From Palsa-504 sp963739135 (lineage in GTDB: Bacteria; Actinomycetota; Actinomycetes; Streptosporangiales; Streptosporangiaceae): a stretch of DNA of 64,000 nt. A model generated the notes under the pieces. The model had not been told where the DNA came from. It made no database searches and saw only the letters and a program-made list of their open reading frames with translations. The stretch spans positions 1 through 64,000 of the forward strand of contig CAVTZG010000020.1 in the NCBI GenBank assembly GCA_963739135.1, read 5' to 3'. A program made the position numbers and the translations under genes. Within the stretch, counting starts at the first letter, position 1. Each line of letters starts with the position of its first letter. Below, in pieces: positions 1 to 8,664 of the stretch.

Positions 1-381
1 GAGGCCGGCCTGGGCGTCGTTCAGCCGCAGCACCTCGGGAATCAGCCAGCCCGGGACCGGGACCCGTTCCAGGACGGTGCCGGGCAGCCGTTCCTGCAGC
101 CAGAATGTCAGGTCGGCCACCTGCCCGGAAGCCAGCAGTCGCGCCGCCGGATAGCCCCGCCGCCGCAGCCCGGTCACCAGTTCGCGCAGCCTGCCGACGA
201 AGTCGCCGACGGCGTCCGGGCTGATCTTGAGCACGCTGACCATGCCGTCCCGGCCCGTGGCCAGGAACGTGCTGGCAGACCCGCCGCCATCCGCAGGCAC
301 GAGCGCGGCCAGGTCAAGGCCGGCCTGCTCACGCAGCGCCAGCAGCAACTCGCCCGGTCCCGGTACCCGAGCCTGGCCCAT
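1..381 (-). CDS. Phosphotransferase-like protein, N-terminal part (cut by window edge)
   Basis: The reading frame opens with ATG at 381 and runs leftward off the window; 127 residues are visible. After a short N-terminal helix comes a stretch resembling the N-lobe of aminoglycoside/choline-kinase-like enzymes: a substituted glycine-rich turn (GGGSAST), a strand with a lysine in the ATP-lysine position (MVSVLKISP), a helix, then a hinge-like strand (TFWLQERLPG). The HxDxxxxN catalytic loop would lie beyond the window. Substrate cannot be told. A second, broken member of the superfamily lies at 10815-11320. The fold call is inference from motif order. Confidence 0.6.
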   Translation of the reverse strand, partial: MGQARVPGPGELLLALREQAGLDLAALVPADGGGSASTFLATGRDGMVSVLKISPDAVGDFVGRLRELVTGLRRRGYPAARLLASGQVADLTFWLQERLPGTVLERVPVPGWLIPEVLRLNDAQAGL

Positions 382-441
382 GACACGATGATCGCACCGA
401 ACCCGGCGGCGCTGACGAGCTGCGCGCTAACACGTACTTTT

Positions 442-451
442 GGACATGTCC
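442..451. promoter_or_regulatory. GGACATGTCC palindrome upstream of the phosphotransferase gene
   Basis: A perfect 10-bp palindrome flanked by TTT and TAA lies 61 bp upstream of the ATG at 381, in the gap after the methyltransferase stop. It could be an operator of the leftward gene; a chance palindrome cannot be excluded. Confidence 0.2.
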
Positions 452-468
452 TAAGCACGCGGGAGTGT

Positions 469-1290
469 CTAGTCCGTCGGCTTGCGGGCCAGGTCGTAGA
501 CGAAGCCCACGTCGTGCGGGAAGGTGCCGTCGGCGGCGGCGAACGGGCCGATGGCGGCCGCGAGGTCGTCGTCGAAGGCGGCGCCCTGGTCGCCGAGGAC
601 CGAGGGCGGGAGGAACGAGGTGGACCGGACGTAGCCGGCCAGTTCCGCCAGACTCCACCGGTGCTCGACGGGGAACTCGTGGCGCCTGGCCGTCTCGAAC
701 CCGGCCTCGGACAGCACCTGGGCATCGGGCCGTCGCCGCTGCGGCTCGGCCCAGTTCGCGGGGACCCGGTCGGTCGCGCCGAGCGCTGTCTGCCACCGGT
801 CGAGCAGCGCCGCGAGCGCCCGCTGCCACTCCCGGTCACCCAGCTGCGGGACGTCCGCCCAGCACAGCGCGACGCACCCGCCGGGCCGCAGCCAGTGCAG
901 CAGCCTGGCGGCGACCAGGTCGCGGTCGAGCCGGTGGAAGGCGCTGCCGATGACGGCCAGCTCGAAGTGCCCGGGTTCCGCGTCGAGGGTCTCGGCGTCC
1001 GCCGTGACCGGGCGGATGTTCCCGGCGCCCAGCTTGTCGGCCTTGGCCTGGACCATCTGCGTGAAGTCGGGTTCCCGGTCCACGGCCCAGACTTCCGCGA
1101 AGGACCGGCGCAGCGGGAAGGCGAGCTGGCCGGTACCGCAGGCCAGGTCAAGCAGTCGCCCCTGCCCGGAGACCCCGGTGCGCGCGATCAGGTCCTCGAT
1201 CATTGCCTCCGGGTATGGCAGCCGGTAGCGGTCGTAATACTCGGCGGTCCCCTGGTAGAGGTCGACCGCGAAGTGCAACTTGTCGTCCAT
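469..1290 (-). CDS. Class I SAM-dependent methyltransferase
   Basis: A 273-residue cytosolic enzyme, likely transferring a methyl group from S-adenosylmethionine to a small molecule. Motif I is clear (LLDLACGTGQ, about residues 46-55), followed by the acidic end of strand 2 (WAVDRE), motif II-like VTADAETLD, and a post-motif region (LLHWLRPGGCVALCW) typical of the UbiE/Methyltransf_11-25 superfamily. The N-terminus (YQGTAEYYDRYRLPYP) matches the family's usual YD-x-YRPxYP entry helix. It is monocistronic, with the start at ATG 1290. The substrate is not evident. Confidence 0.85.
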   Translation of the reverse strand: MDDKLHFAVDLYQGTAEYYDRYRLPYPEAMIEDLIARTGVSGQGRLLDLACGTGQLAFPLRRSFAEVWAVDREPDFTQMVQAKADKLGAGNIRPVTADAETLDAEPGHFELAVIGSAFHRLDRDLVAARLLHWLRPGGCVALCWADVPQLGDREWQRALAALLDRWQTALGATDRVPANWAEPQRRRPDAQVLSEAGFETARRHEFPVEHRWSLAELAGYVRSTSFLPPSVLGDQGAAFDDDLAAAIGPFAAADGTFPHDVGFVYDLARKPTD

Positions 1291-2175
1291 GGACCCCAGC
1301 CCTTAGGTAACGGCTTCCTCATATGTTCCTTCATGACGCTAAGCCACGCTGGCGGCTGACGGGCGCCGGCCGTCGGCGGCACCGTGGCGCTGAGGAACAC
1401 GCTGAGCGGGCGGACGCCGTCGGCTGGTCTAGCGGGACGAGGGGTAACTGCCGGGGATCTCAACCAGCCGAACGCGAACGGTGCCCGCCGGGCGGGCCTG
1501 AACCGCAGCTGCTGCATGGACCCGCCGAACAGCGCCGGGGGCAGCTTGCCCGCCGTCACCAGTGCCTTGCCCGTCAGCCCCGGGGGGAAGTTGTCGAACG
1601 CGTCGCACCCGGCTGTGGCAAGGTTCCTCGACGGTCAGTTCCGGCGTGCAGAACGGGGCGTTATGTATCACTGGATGTCGGTCTCGCAGGCTGCCGCGTG
1701 GGTTCATGCGGATCCGAGCCATCGGTCGAGGTCGTCAATTGTCGTCGCGATGCGCGGGCTGAGCTCGGCGATGGGGAAGGGGGGCAGTTGCGACACGAGG
1801 TCGCACATGGTGAGTGAGCTAATCGAGGAGGTCTGGCTGATGCCAGGGACGTAGCTACAGGTTTGTGTTCGGCCTGTCCCCGCCGTGACGTGCGTGGCCG
1901 GTTCCTGACCGGCCGGGTGCGGAGCTCACGGCAAAGCCCAAGAGCCGCTGCACCAGCCATAGTGGCCACAGGCGAGGGGAAATGACCGATAGGGCGACTA
2001 CCAGGAAACTCTTGCTGATGCCTCGTCACCTTCACACTCCGGGCTGGGGTGCGTCGCCGGGGTGGCAGGGACCAGCCGCTGAGAGGCGGCAGGCGGCGGC
2101 CGCGGACTGCCCGATGGCCGGTGAACACCGCTGTCCCCGGGGTAGAGAGAGCGCCCGGCCCGGTCTGGGTCTCAC
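1291..2175. other. Gene-poor stretch between methyltransferase and group II intron
   Basis: Apart from the hydrolase remnant at 1450-1618 I see no convincing coding sequence. Open frames here lack family motifs and plausible ribosome binding sites. The right end is the 5' exon of the intron; no recognisable gene is interrupted. Confidence 0.5.
1450..1618 (-). pseudogene. Alpha/beta-hydrolase remnant
   Basis: Read on the minus strand, about 55 codons give a stretch including DAFDNFPPGLTGKALV and PARRAPFAFGWLRSP. This is the cap/linker region typical of haloalkane-dehalogenase-like alpha/beta hydrolases. The nucleophile elbow and the catalytic Asp and His are all missing, and frames on either side do not continue the fold, so this is a decayed internal fragment. 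The assignment rests on remembered family pattern only. Confidence 0.4.
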
Positions 2176-2456
2176 GTGTGCGGAACGTGTAAACCCTGCT
2201 ATGGGTCCGTATCCCAGGCGCGGGTAGGCGCAGGCGGTACGGTAAGCCGACCGTAAGGGGGGCTGAATTCCCTGGCAGGACAGGGTGCCCAAAAAGCGGA
2301 TGCCGGGCGGCCGAAAGGCGGCAGGAAAGCGGGGCCGAAGGGCCGGGAACTCCTCCCGGGTGGTCCTCGTATAACTGGCCCGGATGCCGGTCTTGCTACC
2401 GGGCTCGAAAGAGCGCTGACGTGGGCAGGTGAGCCTTTGAGACGAAGCGAGCGTAA

Positions 2457-4244
2457 ATGCCGGAACTGACGGGCACGTTGGACACTTCGGTGAACGGACC
2501 TGAGGGCCTGCCCCCGTTCGATGGTGACGCCTGGGATCATGTGGACTGGCGGCACCAGGAGGAGCAGGTACGGCGGCTGCGCGGGCGGATCTTCAAGGCG
2601 GTGCAGGAGGGTGACTGGCCATTGGCCAGGAACCTGCAGAAACTTTCGCTGCGGAGCTGGAGCAATACGCTGGTCAGCGTGCGGCAGGTGACGCAGCGCA
2701 ACACGGGCCGCAGGACCGCGGGAATCGACGGGCTGGTCGCGCTGACCAGCCAGGCGCGGGCCGAGATGGCGGTGCAGGTGCACGCCAGCATCGGTTCGCA
2801 TAAGCCTTCCCCGGTCCGGCGGGTGTATGTGCCGAAAGCACGTGATAAGACAAAGATGCGCCCGCTAGGAATTCCGGTTATCTCGGACCGGTGCCATCAG
2901 GCACGGGTACGGAATGCGCTGGAACCCGAATGGGAGGCTAGGTTCGAATCCAGATCGTATGGGTTCCGGCCGGGCCGCGGCTGCCATGATGCGATAGAAT
3001 CCTTGTTTAATACCCTGCGCGGGAAATCTAAGCGGGTGTGGATTCTTGACGCTGACCTGGCAGGCGCGTTCGACAAGATCAGCCACGGGCACCTGCTGGA
3101 AATGCTCGGCGGTTTCCCCGCAAAGGGGATGATCGCCGGGTGGCTGAAGGCAGGGGTTTTCGAGGCTGGGAAAGGGTTCGCGCCGACCGGGGAGGGAACT
3201 CCCCAAGGCGGCGTGATTTCACCCTTGCTGCTGAATATCGCATTGCACGGGCTGGAGGAGGCCGCAGGCGTCCGATACCAGACCGGTTCCCGTGCCGGGA
3301 CGGTGAAGGGCGGCTGCCCGGCGCTCACGAGATATGCTGATGACCTGGTCGTGTGCTGTCATTCCAGGCGGCAGGCCGAGCAGGTCAAGGCACGGCTAGC
3401 CGAGTGGCTGGAGCCGAGAGGGCTGGCGTTCAACGAAGCCAAAACCCGGATCGTCCCCCTCTGTGAGGGGTTCGATTTCCTCGGATTCAACCTCCGCCGC
3501 TACCCCAACGGCAAGCTAATCACCAAACCGGGCGCCACGGCCATCAAGAGGTTCCGAGAAAGGCTTGCGAAGGAGTTCCATGCGCTCCGCGGGGCCAACG
3601 TCGCAGCGGTACTGGCGAAGATCGTCCCCATCGTGCGGGGCTGGGTCGCCTACTACCGGACGGTGGTATCGACCAGGGTGTTCGCTGCCCTGACCGATTA
3701 CCTGTGGAGGCTCACGTATAAGTGGGCGTGCTGGAGCCACCGGAATAAGCCGAAACACTGGATCGTCGGCCGGTATTTTCGGAAGTTCGAGAAGTTCAGG
3801 AACGACCGGTGGGTATTCGGCGATAAAGACACCGGCGCCTACCTGCCGAAACCGGCCTGGACCGATATCGTACGGCACACCCTGGTTAAAGGCGGGGCGT
3901 CCCCCGATGACCCCGCCCTGGCCGGGTACTGGGCGCAACGTCGCCTGAAGGTGAAACCCCCGCTGGACTCCTACACCGTGCACCTGCTCTCCAGGCAGGA
4001 CGGCCGGTGCAGCCTATGCGGGGAAAACCTGCTGACCCCCGACCAGCCCCCCCAGTCCCCCCAGGGCTGGGAACACTGGTTCCTGCAGGTCACCAGGCAG
4101 GCGATCAAGGCGGACTACCTGGTCCACCATGACACGCCCCGTGCCGCGCGCAGTAAAAGAACACACCTCGTACACGCCACCTGCCAACGGACGAAACATC
4201 CGCCCCGGCCGGCAGGGAACACCGTGTTGCAGCAGAAGACCTGA
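2457..4244 (+). CDS. ltrA: Group II intron reverse transcriptase/maturase with HNH endonuclease domain
   Basis: A 595-residue multifunctional protein that helps the intron splice, nicks target DNA and reverse-transcribes the RNA. Reverse-transcriptase blocks appear in order: RT2 (MRPLGIPVISDR), RT3 (LDADLAGAFDKISH), RT4 (GTPQGGVISPLL), the catalytic YADD at about residues 293-296, RT6 (GLAFNEAKTRIV) and RT7 (FDFLGF). The maturase X domain follows (about 370-470, with VRGWVAYYRTVV). The C-terminus is an HNH endonuclease with CSLCG near 518, HHD and a later HATC. All key residues are present, so it looks active. ATG 2457 has only a weak ribosome binding site, usual for intron-encoded proteins. 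Confidence 0.95.
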   Translation: MPELTGTLDTSVNGPEGLPPFDGDAWDHVDWRHQEEQVRRLRGRIFKAVQEGDWPLARNLQKLSLRSWSNTLVSVRQVTQRNTGRRTAGIDGLVALTSQARAEMAVQVHASIGSHKPSPVRRVYVPKARDKTKMRPLGIPVISDRCHQARVRNALEPEWEARFESRSYGFRPGRGCHDAIESLFNTLRGKSKRVWILDADLAGAFDKISHGHLLEMLGGFPAKGMIAGWLKAGVFEAGKGFAPTGEGTPQGGVISPLLLNIALHGLEEAAGVRYQTGSRAGTVKGGCPALTRYADDLVVCCHSRRQAEQVKARLAEWLEPRGLAFNEAKTRIVPLCEGFDFLGFNLRRYPNGKLITKPGATAIKRFRERLAKEFHALRGANVAAVLAKIVPIVRGWVAYYRTVVSTRVFAALTDYLWRLTYKWACWSHRNKPKHWIVGRYFRKFEKFRNDRWVFGDKDTGAYLPKPAWTDIVRHTLVKGGASPDDPALAGYWAQRRLKVKPPLDSYTVHLLSRQDGRCSLCGENLLTPDQPPQSPQGWEHWFLQVTRQAIKADYLVHHDTPRAARSKRTHLVHATCQRTKHPPRPAGNTVLQQKT

Positions 4245-4264
4245 ACCGCCCTCGCGGCTTGCTT

Positions 4265-4340
4265 GGGCCGCGTGCGCGGGAACGTGCATGCGCGGTCCTG
4301 AGGGGGCCCCGGTGCAGCAATGCACCGGGGCTACCCGGCC
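4265..4340 (+). ncRNA. Group II intron domains V and VI
   Basis: Domain V is exactly 34 nt (4265-4298): a 9-bp lower stem, a 2-nt AU bulge at its positions 24-25, a 5-bp upper stem and a GGAA tetraloop. The catalytic triad position reads GGC instead of the usual AGC; the partner base is C33, so the pair is kept as G-C. Domain VI (4303-4336) is a 10-bp CCCCGGTGCA stem closed by a GCAA tetraloop, then one more G-C pair and three basal pairs separated by an unpaired UA. The A at 4333 is the likely branch point. Confidence 0.85.
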
Positions 4341-4544
4341 GGGGACTTGGTGGTCAGCCGGCGTCGCTGCGCGGCCTCCAGGCGGCTGCTGGCGGCGGCG
4401 GTGCGCCGTAGGACAGCTTCTGGATGGGCTCGTTCAGCTTCATGGCCGGGTGGTGTGCCGCGTGTTCGCGTCACGCTGATACGCGCGTTCTGGAGCCGCT
4501 GTCGTACGCTCCAGCTGTGCCAAGGAGCCTGGCCGGATCTGGGG

Positions 4545-5712
4545 ATGACTGACCTGGATATCGCGACGCCGCTGTCGACCAGCGGCCGTTTTATCGTCGA
4601 CGCGCACGGAAGGCGTGTCCGCCTGGCCGGGGTGAACTGGTACGGCGCCCACGAGGATCTCGGCGTGGCGCCAGGGCTGGACCGCACGGACCGCCGCGCG
4701 CTGGCCCGGGCGATCGCGATGCAGGGCTTCAACAGCGTGCGGCTTCCGTTCAGCCTGTGGATGACCGAGCAGGTCTCCCCAGTCCCCGGTCAGTACCTGG
4801 CCGCCAACCCCGATTTGGCCGGGGCGACGCCGATGCAGGTCTACGACGCGTGCGTGCAGGCGCTCACCGGCGAGGGCCTGATCGTGATACCGAACTGCCA
4901 CATCCTCGACCCCGGGTGGTGCTGCTCGGAGGACGACGGCAACGGCCTGTGGTACAACCGCCGCTGGCCAGCCACGAAGCTCTTCGCAGCCTGGCAGAAC
5001 ATCGCCGCGCGGTACCAGGCGAACCCGCTCGTCGCCGCCATGGACATCATGAACGAGCCCCGGCGGACGACGGCGGGCCGGCGCGTTCTCACGCCGACCT
5101 GGGGGACCAGGCCCAAGACCGACGTCGCGGCCATGTACGCCACGGCTGGGAACCTCATCCACCAGATCAGCCCGCACGTGCTGATCATCTGCGAGGGCCT
5201 CAATTACGCAGCCGACCTGTCCGGCGTGGCCAGCCACCCGGTACGGCTCGAACGCCCCGGCCAGCTCGTCTACAGCCTGCACGACTATGCGTGGTTCCAC
5301 CCGGCGGGCCAGTCCCGGCAGGCCTACTTCGACCAGATGCGCCGTAACGGCGGGTACATCCTCAGCGAGCAGCTCGCTCCGGTGTGGATCGGTGAGTTCG
5401 GTAACGACACCAGGTCGCTGGCCAGCTTCGGCCTGGCCCCATCCCAGGCCGAAGCTGGCCAGGTCGGCTCCGCCGTGTGGTGGAACAACTTCCAGGCCTG
5501 GCTCACCGACCACGACGTGGACTGGTGCTGGTGGGCGCTCAACCCGACACAGCCCAAAGGCACCATCCCGGTTGCCGCGGCACCGGTCCAACTGGGGCGA
5601 CCCCGAACCGTGGGGCCTGCTGACCCCGGATTGGCGCGGCGTCGCGAACCCGGGGGTGCTGAACCTGCTGAAGTCGATGATCCCGCCGCGCACCGGCCCG
5701 GGCATCACCTGA
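4545..5712 (+). pseudogene. Glycoside hydrolase family 5 (cellulase-like), frameshifted near its 3' end
   Basis: A GH5-type (beta/alpha)8 hydrolase acting on beta-glycans. The body shows RLAGVNWYGAHE at the first strand, GFNSVRLPFS, the acid/base Glu in MDIMNEP (about residue 170) and the nucleophile Glu in VWIGEFGND (about residue 283). After NPTQPKGTIPVAA the frame breaks: the expected tail (NWGDPEPWGLLTPDWRGV to GPGIT) is in another frame from about 5590 to 5712. The original frame instead reads on into the next gene. Both catalytic residues precede the shift. No signal peptide is visible, odd for a cellulase. This is either a real frameshift or a sequence error around 5571-5600. Confidence 0.75.
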
Positions 5713-6029
5713 CCTCAGCTGCGCGCCCCGGGTTGGCCACAGCGCACCCCTGCACCTCATTACGGACCCGTGCCGGCCCACTGCGCCAAGCGGCGCGCGG
5801 CCCGGCGCCGCCGCCAAGACGCGGCTTCGACGTCACCCTCTGCAACCACACCTCGAAGTCGGTGGCGCGCACACTGCCGCCGTTCGGCGCGGCTGCTGTC
5901 CCGTGCGTGATCACCAGTGGACGCGCGCTGATCAGGTCATTCTGTGTGCCATCCCTGCACCTGGGCCGGCGCGTTCTCGGGTGCCGTTTGGGGTGGAATC
6001 ACGCCATCGTCACGACGGTTGCTACTGCT
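5713..6029. other. Spacer between GH5 pseudogene and dithiol oxidoreductase
   Basis: About 317 bp with no convincing gene. The GH5 reading frame happens to stay open across it and joins the next gene, but the translated stretch is low-complexity Pro/Arg/Ala sequence with no domain. The promoter of the downstream gene should lie here. Confidence 0.5.
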
Positions 6030-6743
6030 ATGAATATCGAGATCTGGTCTGACGTCGTGTGCCCGTGGTGTTACATCGGCAAGCGCCGGTTCGAACGTGC
6101 ACTTGCCTCTTTCAGCCATCCCGGCGAGGTCACGGTCACCTACCGGTCCTTCGAACTGGACCCGGGCGCGCCAGCGGAGCGTAGCGGGACCCATGCCGAG
6201 CATCTGGCCGGAAAGTACGGCATGACGATCGCTCAGGCCGAACAGGCCAGCCAGCAGATGACCCAGCGTGCAGCCGCTGACGGCCTGGAGTTCCGGTTCG
6301 ACCTCATCCGCGGCGGCAACACCTTCGACGCCCACCGGCTGCTCCACCTGGCCAAAGATCACGGGCTGCAGCCGGAGATGAAGGAGCGCCTGATGCGGGC
6401 CACCTTCACCGAAGGTCTCCCGATCGCTGACAAGCCCACCCTCGCGTGCTTGGCTGTCGAAGCCGGCCTGCCGGCAGCCCAAGTACAGGCCGTCCTGGAT
6501 GGGGACACCTACGCCGACGCGGTGCGAGCCGACGAGCAGCAGGCCGCGCGGTACGGCATCACCGGTGTGCCGTTCTTCGTCGCCGACGGCAAGTACGCGG
6601 TCAGCGGCGCACAGCCACCCGAGGTACTCCTGCAGCTCCTGCAGCGCGCTTACGACGAGGCAAGCCGACTCGCGCCCGTCGCTGTCACGACCGGCAGCAA
6701 CGCCCAAGCGAGCTGTGACGGCGACTCCTGCGCGGTCAGCTAA
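6030..6743 (+). CDS. DsbA family oxidoreductase, FrnE-like
   Basis: A 237-residue cytosolic thioredoxin-fold protein of the FrnE/2-hydroxychromene-2-carboxylate isomerase-like DsbA group. The N-terminal beta strand leads straight into the CPWC active site (residues 11-14, SDVVCPWCYIGKRRFE). A helical insertion follows, then the cis-Pro loop in the motif GITGVPFFV and a C-terminal helix. The sequence ends in a Cys-containing tail (CDGDSC). ATG 6030 is chosen because homologues begin right before the IEIWSD strand. Role: probable protein or small-thiol disulfide exchange, possibly in oxidative stress (inference). Confidence 0.9.
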   Translation: MNIEIWSDVVCPWCYIGKRRFERALASFSHPGEVTVTYRSFELDPGAPAERSGTHAEHLAGKYGMTIAQAEQASQQMTQRAAADGLEFRFDLIRGGNTFDAHRLLHLAKDHGLQPEMKERLMRATFTEGLPIADKPTLACLAVEAGLPAAQVQAVLDGDTYADAVRADEQQAARYGITGVPFFVADGKYAVSGAQPPEVLLQLLQRAYDEASRLAPVAVTTGSNAQASCDGDSCAVS

Positions 6744-7032
6744 CGCGTCCATGCGACTGCGATAGGATCCAGTCCCTCTGCCCGGCAGATGATCTGCGGG
6801 GCGGCATCGTTTCAGCCACTCACAGCCGGTGATCAGGCCGCTCACGCCCGGAGCAGCCGATCTGTCGCTAGGCTTGCCGATCGGCACCGTCACCCGTGTC
6901 ACACCTGAATGATCGTTCGGTGGCGCTTGCCCCAGCTGGGCTCGCATCTGGCCGTGCGGAGCGGAGCAAGCGCGTACGCAGTTGCAAGATCAGGTGAGGC
7001 GAGCATCAGTGCCCTGGGAGAGGTTTCGGGCG

Positions 7033-8664
7033 TTATGCCCCGCTGATCCGCTTGTCCTGCCCGGCCCATTCGCGGTCACGCAGCACGAACTTCTGGATCT
7101 TGCCGGTCGAGGTCTTCGGCAGCGGCCCGAACGCCACGGCGTCGGGGCACTTGTAGTGCGCGAGACGCTCGCGGCAGAACGCGATGATCTCCTCCGCGGT
7201 CGCCGCGGCGCCCTCGTTGAGCGTGACGTACGCCCTGGGCCTCTCTCCCCAGTGCGGGTGCGGGATGCCGATCACCGCGCACTCGAGCACCGCGGGATGA
7301 GCGCAGATCGCCTGCTCGACCTCGATGCTGGAGATGTTCTCCCCGCCGGAGATGATGATGTCCTTGCCCCGGTCGCGCAGCTCGATGTTGCCGTCGGGAT
7401 GCCACACGGCCAGGTCCCCGGAATGGAACCAGCCGCCGGCGAACGCCTTACCGGTGGCGGCCTGGTCGCTGAAGTAGCCGCTCATGACGTTGTTGCCGCG
7501 CATGACCACCTCGCCCATCGCCGTCCCGTCCTGCGGGACGTCGTTCAACTCCTGGTCGACGACACGGACGAGATCAGAGGAGATGTACGCCTGCCCCTGG
7601 CGTGCCAGGTACCCGGCGCGCTCGGCAGGCGGAAGCTCGCGCCAGGCCTCCTGCTCGGGGCATACCGTGATCGGGCCGTAGGTCTCGGTCAGCCCGTACA
7701 CGTGCACGATGCGGAAGTTCAGCTCGCTCATCCGAGCGAACAGTGTCGGTGACGGGGGAGCGGCGGCCACCATCGCGGTCACCGGCCGGTCCAGGCGGTG
7801 CGCCCGGGGATGGTTGATGATCATCAGCTGGACGGTCGGCGCCCCGTTGTAGTGCGTCACGCCCTCGGCGTCGATCAGCTCCCACACCAGCTCCGGGTCA
7901 ACGGCGCGCATCGTCACGTGCCGCGCCGCCACCGCGGTGACCGCCCACGGGAAGCACCAGCCGTTGCAGTGGAACATCGGCAGCGTCCACAGGTAGACCG
8001 AATCGGCGCCCATCCCGGCGTGGATCACCTCGCTCAGCGCGTTCAGGTAGGCGCCGCGGTAGGTGTACTGCACCCCCTTGGGCAGGCCCGTGGTGCCGGA
8101 GGTGTAGTTGACCGAGATCGTCTCCTCCTCGTGCTCCAGCCAGCTGGCCGGCCGCTCGGGCGATGCGCCGGCCAGGAACTGCCCGTACGGATCCCCGGGA
8201 TCGCTGCTGCCTGCGCAGCGGATCACCGTCACGCCGGCCAGCTCGAGCGGCCGGGCCAGCGCCTCGAACTCGGCGTCGAGCAGCAGGTACCGCGCGCCGC
8301 TGTGCTCCAGGATGTAGCCGATCTCGGCGCTCGCCAGGCGATGGTTCACTGCGACCAGGATCCCGCCCGCGGCCGGCACGCCGAAATGGGCCTCCAGCAC
8401 CGCCGGCGAGTTGAACAGCAGCGTCGCCACCCGGTCCCCCTTGCCCAGGCCCGCCGACCGCAGCGCGTTGGCCAGCCGCCAGGACCGCTCGGCGAGCTGC
8501 CGGTAGGAGTAGCGCTGCCCGCCATCGACGACCGCGGTCTTGTCCGGGTACAGGTACGCCGCCCTGCGCAGGAAGTCGACGGGGTTCAGCTCCGACCGGA
8601 ACACCTTGCCCGGTACCTCCCCCGGCACCAGTGCACTGGCCGGCGCAGAGTCGGTGCTAGTCAT
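7033..8664 (-). CDS. Acyl-CoA synthetase (AMP-forming)
   Basis: A 543-residue adenylate-forming ligase activating a carboxylic, probably fatty, acid to its CoA ester. Visible are the P-loop-like YTSGTTGLPKG, the A5 block YGLTETYGPI, the hinge block FHSGDLAVWHPDG, DRGKDIIISGGENI and the C-terminal catalytic Lys context (LPKTSTGKIQK). The ATG at 8664 overlaps the stop of the upstream flavoprotein gene in an ATGA junction, so the two are translationally coupled. Pairing with an alkyl-DHAP synthase-like enzyme suggests ether lipid or acyl-chain metabolism (inference). Confidence 0.92.
   Translation of the reverse strand: MTSTDSAPASALVPGEVPGKVFRSELNPVDFLRRAAYLYPDKTAVVDGGQRYSYRQLAERSWRLANALRSAGLGKGDRVATLLFNSPAVLEAHFGVPAAGGILVAVNHRLASAEIGYILEHSGARYLLLDAEFEALARPLELAGVTVIRCAGSSDPGDPYGQFLAGASPERPASWLEHEEETISVNYTSGTTGLPKGVQYTYRGAYLNALSEVIHAGMGADSVYLWTLPMFHCNGWCFPWAVTAVAARHVTMRAVDPELVWELIDAEGVTHYNGAPTVQLMIINHPRAHRLDRPVTAMVAAAPPSPTLFARMSELNFRIVHVYGLTETYGPITVCPEQEAWRELPPAERAGYLARQGQAYISSDLVRVVDQELNDVPQDGTAMGEVVMRGNNVMSGYFSDQAATGKAFAGGWFHSGDLAVWHPDGNIELRDRGKDIIISGGENISSIEVEQAICAHPAVLECAVIGIPHPHWGERPRAYVTLNEGAAATAEEIIAFCRERLAHYKCPDAVAFGPLPKTSTGKIQKFVLRDREWAGQDKRISGA

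Larger units (their letters stand above)
2176..4340 (+). mobile_element. Group II intron with intron-encoded protein
   Basis: A complete bacterial group II intron of about 2.2 kb. A 5' end fitting the GUGYG consensus occurs at 2176 (GTGTG, with GTGCG at 2178). It is followed by about 280 nt of structured leader (domains I-III), the maturase gene in domain IV, a canonical 34-nt domain V at 4265-4298 and a domain VI hairpin at 4303-4336 with a bulged A. The 3' end is placed 7-8 nt after that A and is uncertain by a few bases. Neither flank encodes a recognisable gene, so it sits in spacer DNA. Confidence 0.85.

Noticed and set aside
2060..2175. Terminator or attachment-type target for the group II intron
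   Set aside because: No stem-loop with T-tract immediately precedes the 5' splice site, so the IIC insertion habit could not be supported.
2941..2951. GGTTCGAATCC, identical to a tRNA T-loop
   Set aside because: It lies inside the conserved RT domain of the maturase, and no cloverleaf forms around it.
4320..6743. An 800-codon open frame joining GH5 and the DsbA-like protein
   Set aside because: The join is low-complexity spacer, the native GH5 C-terminus is in another frame, and each half has its own usual start or end.
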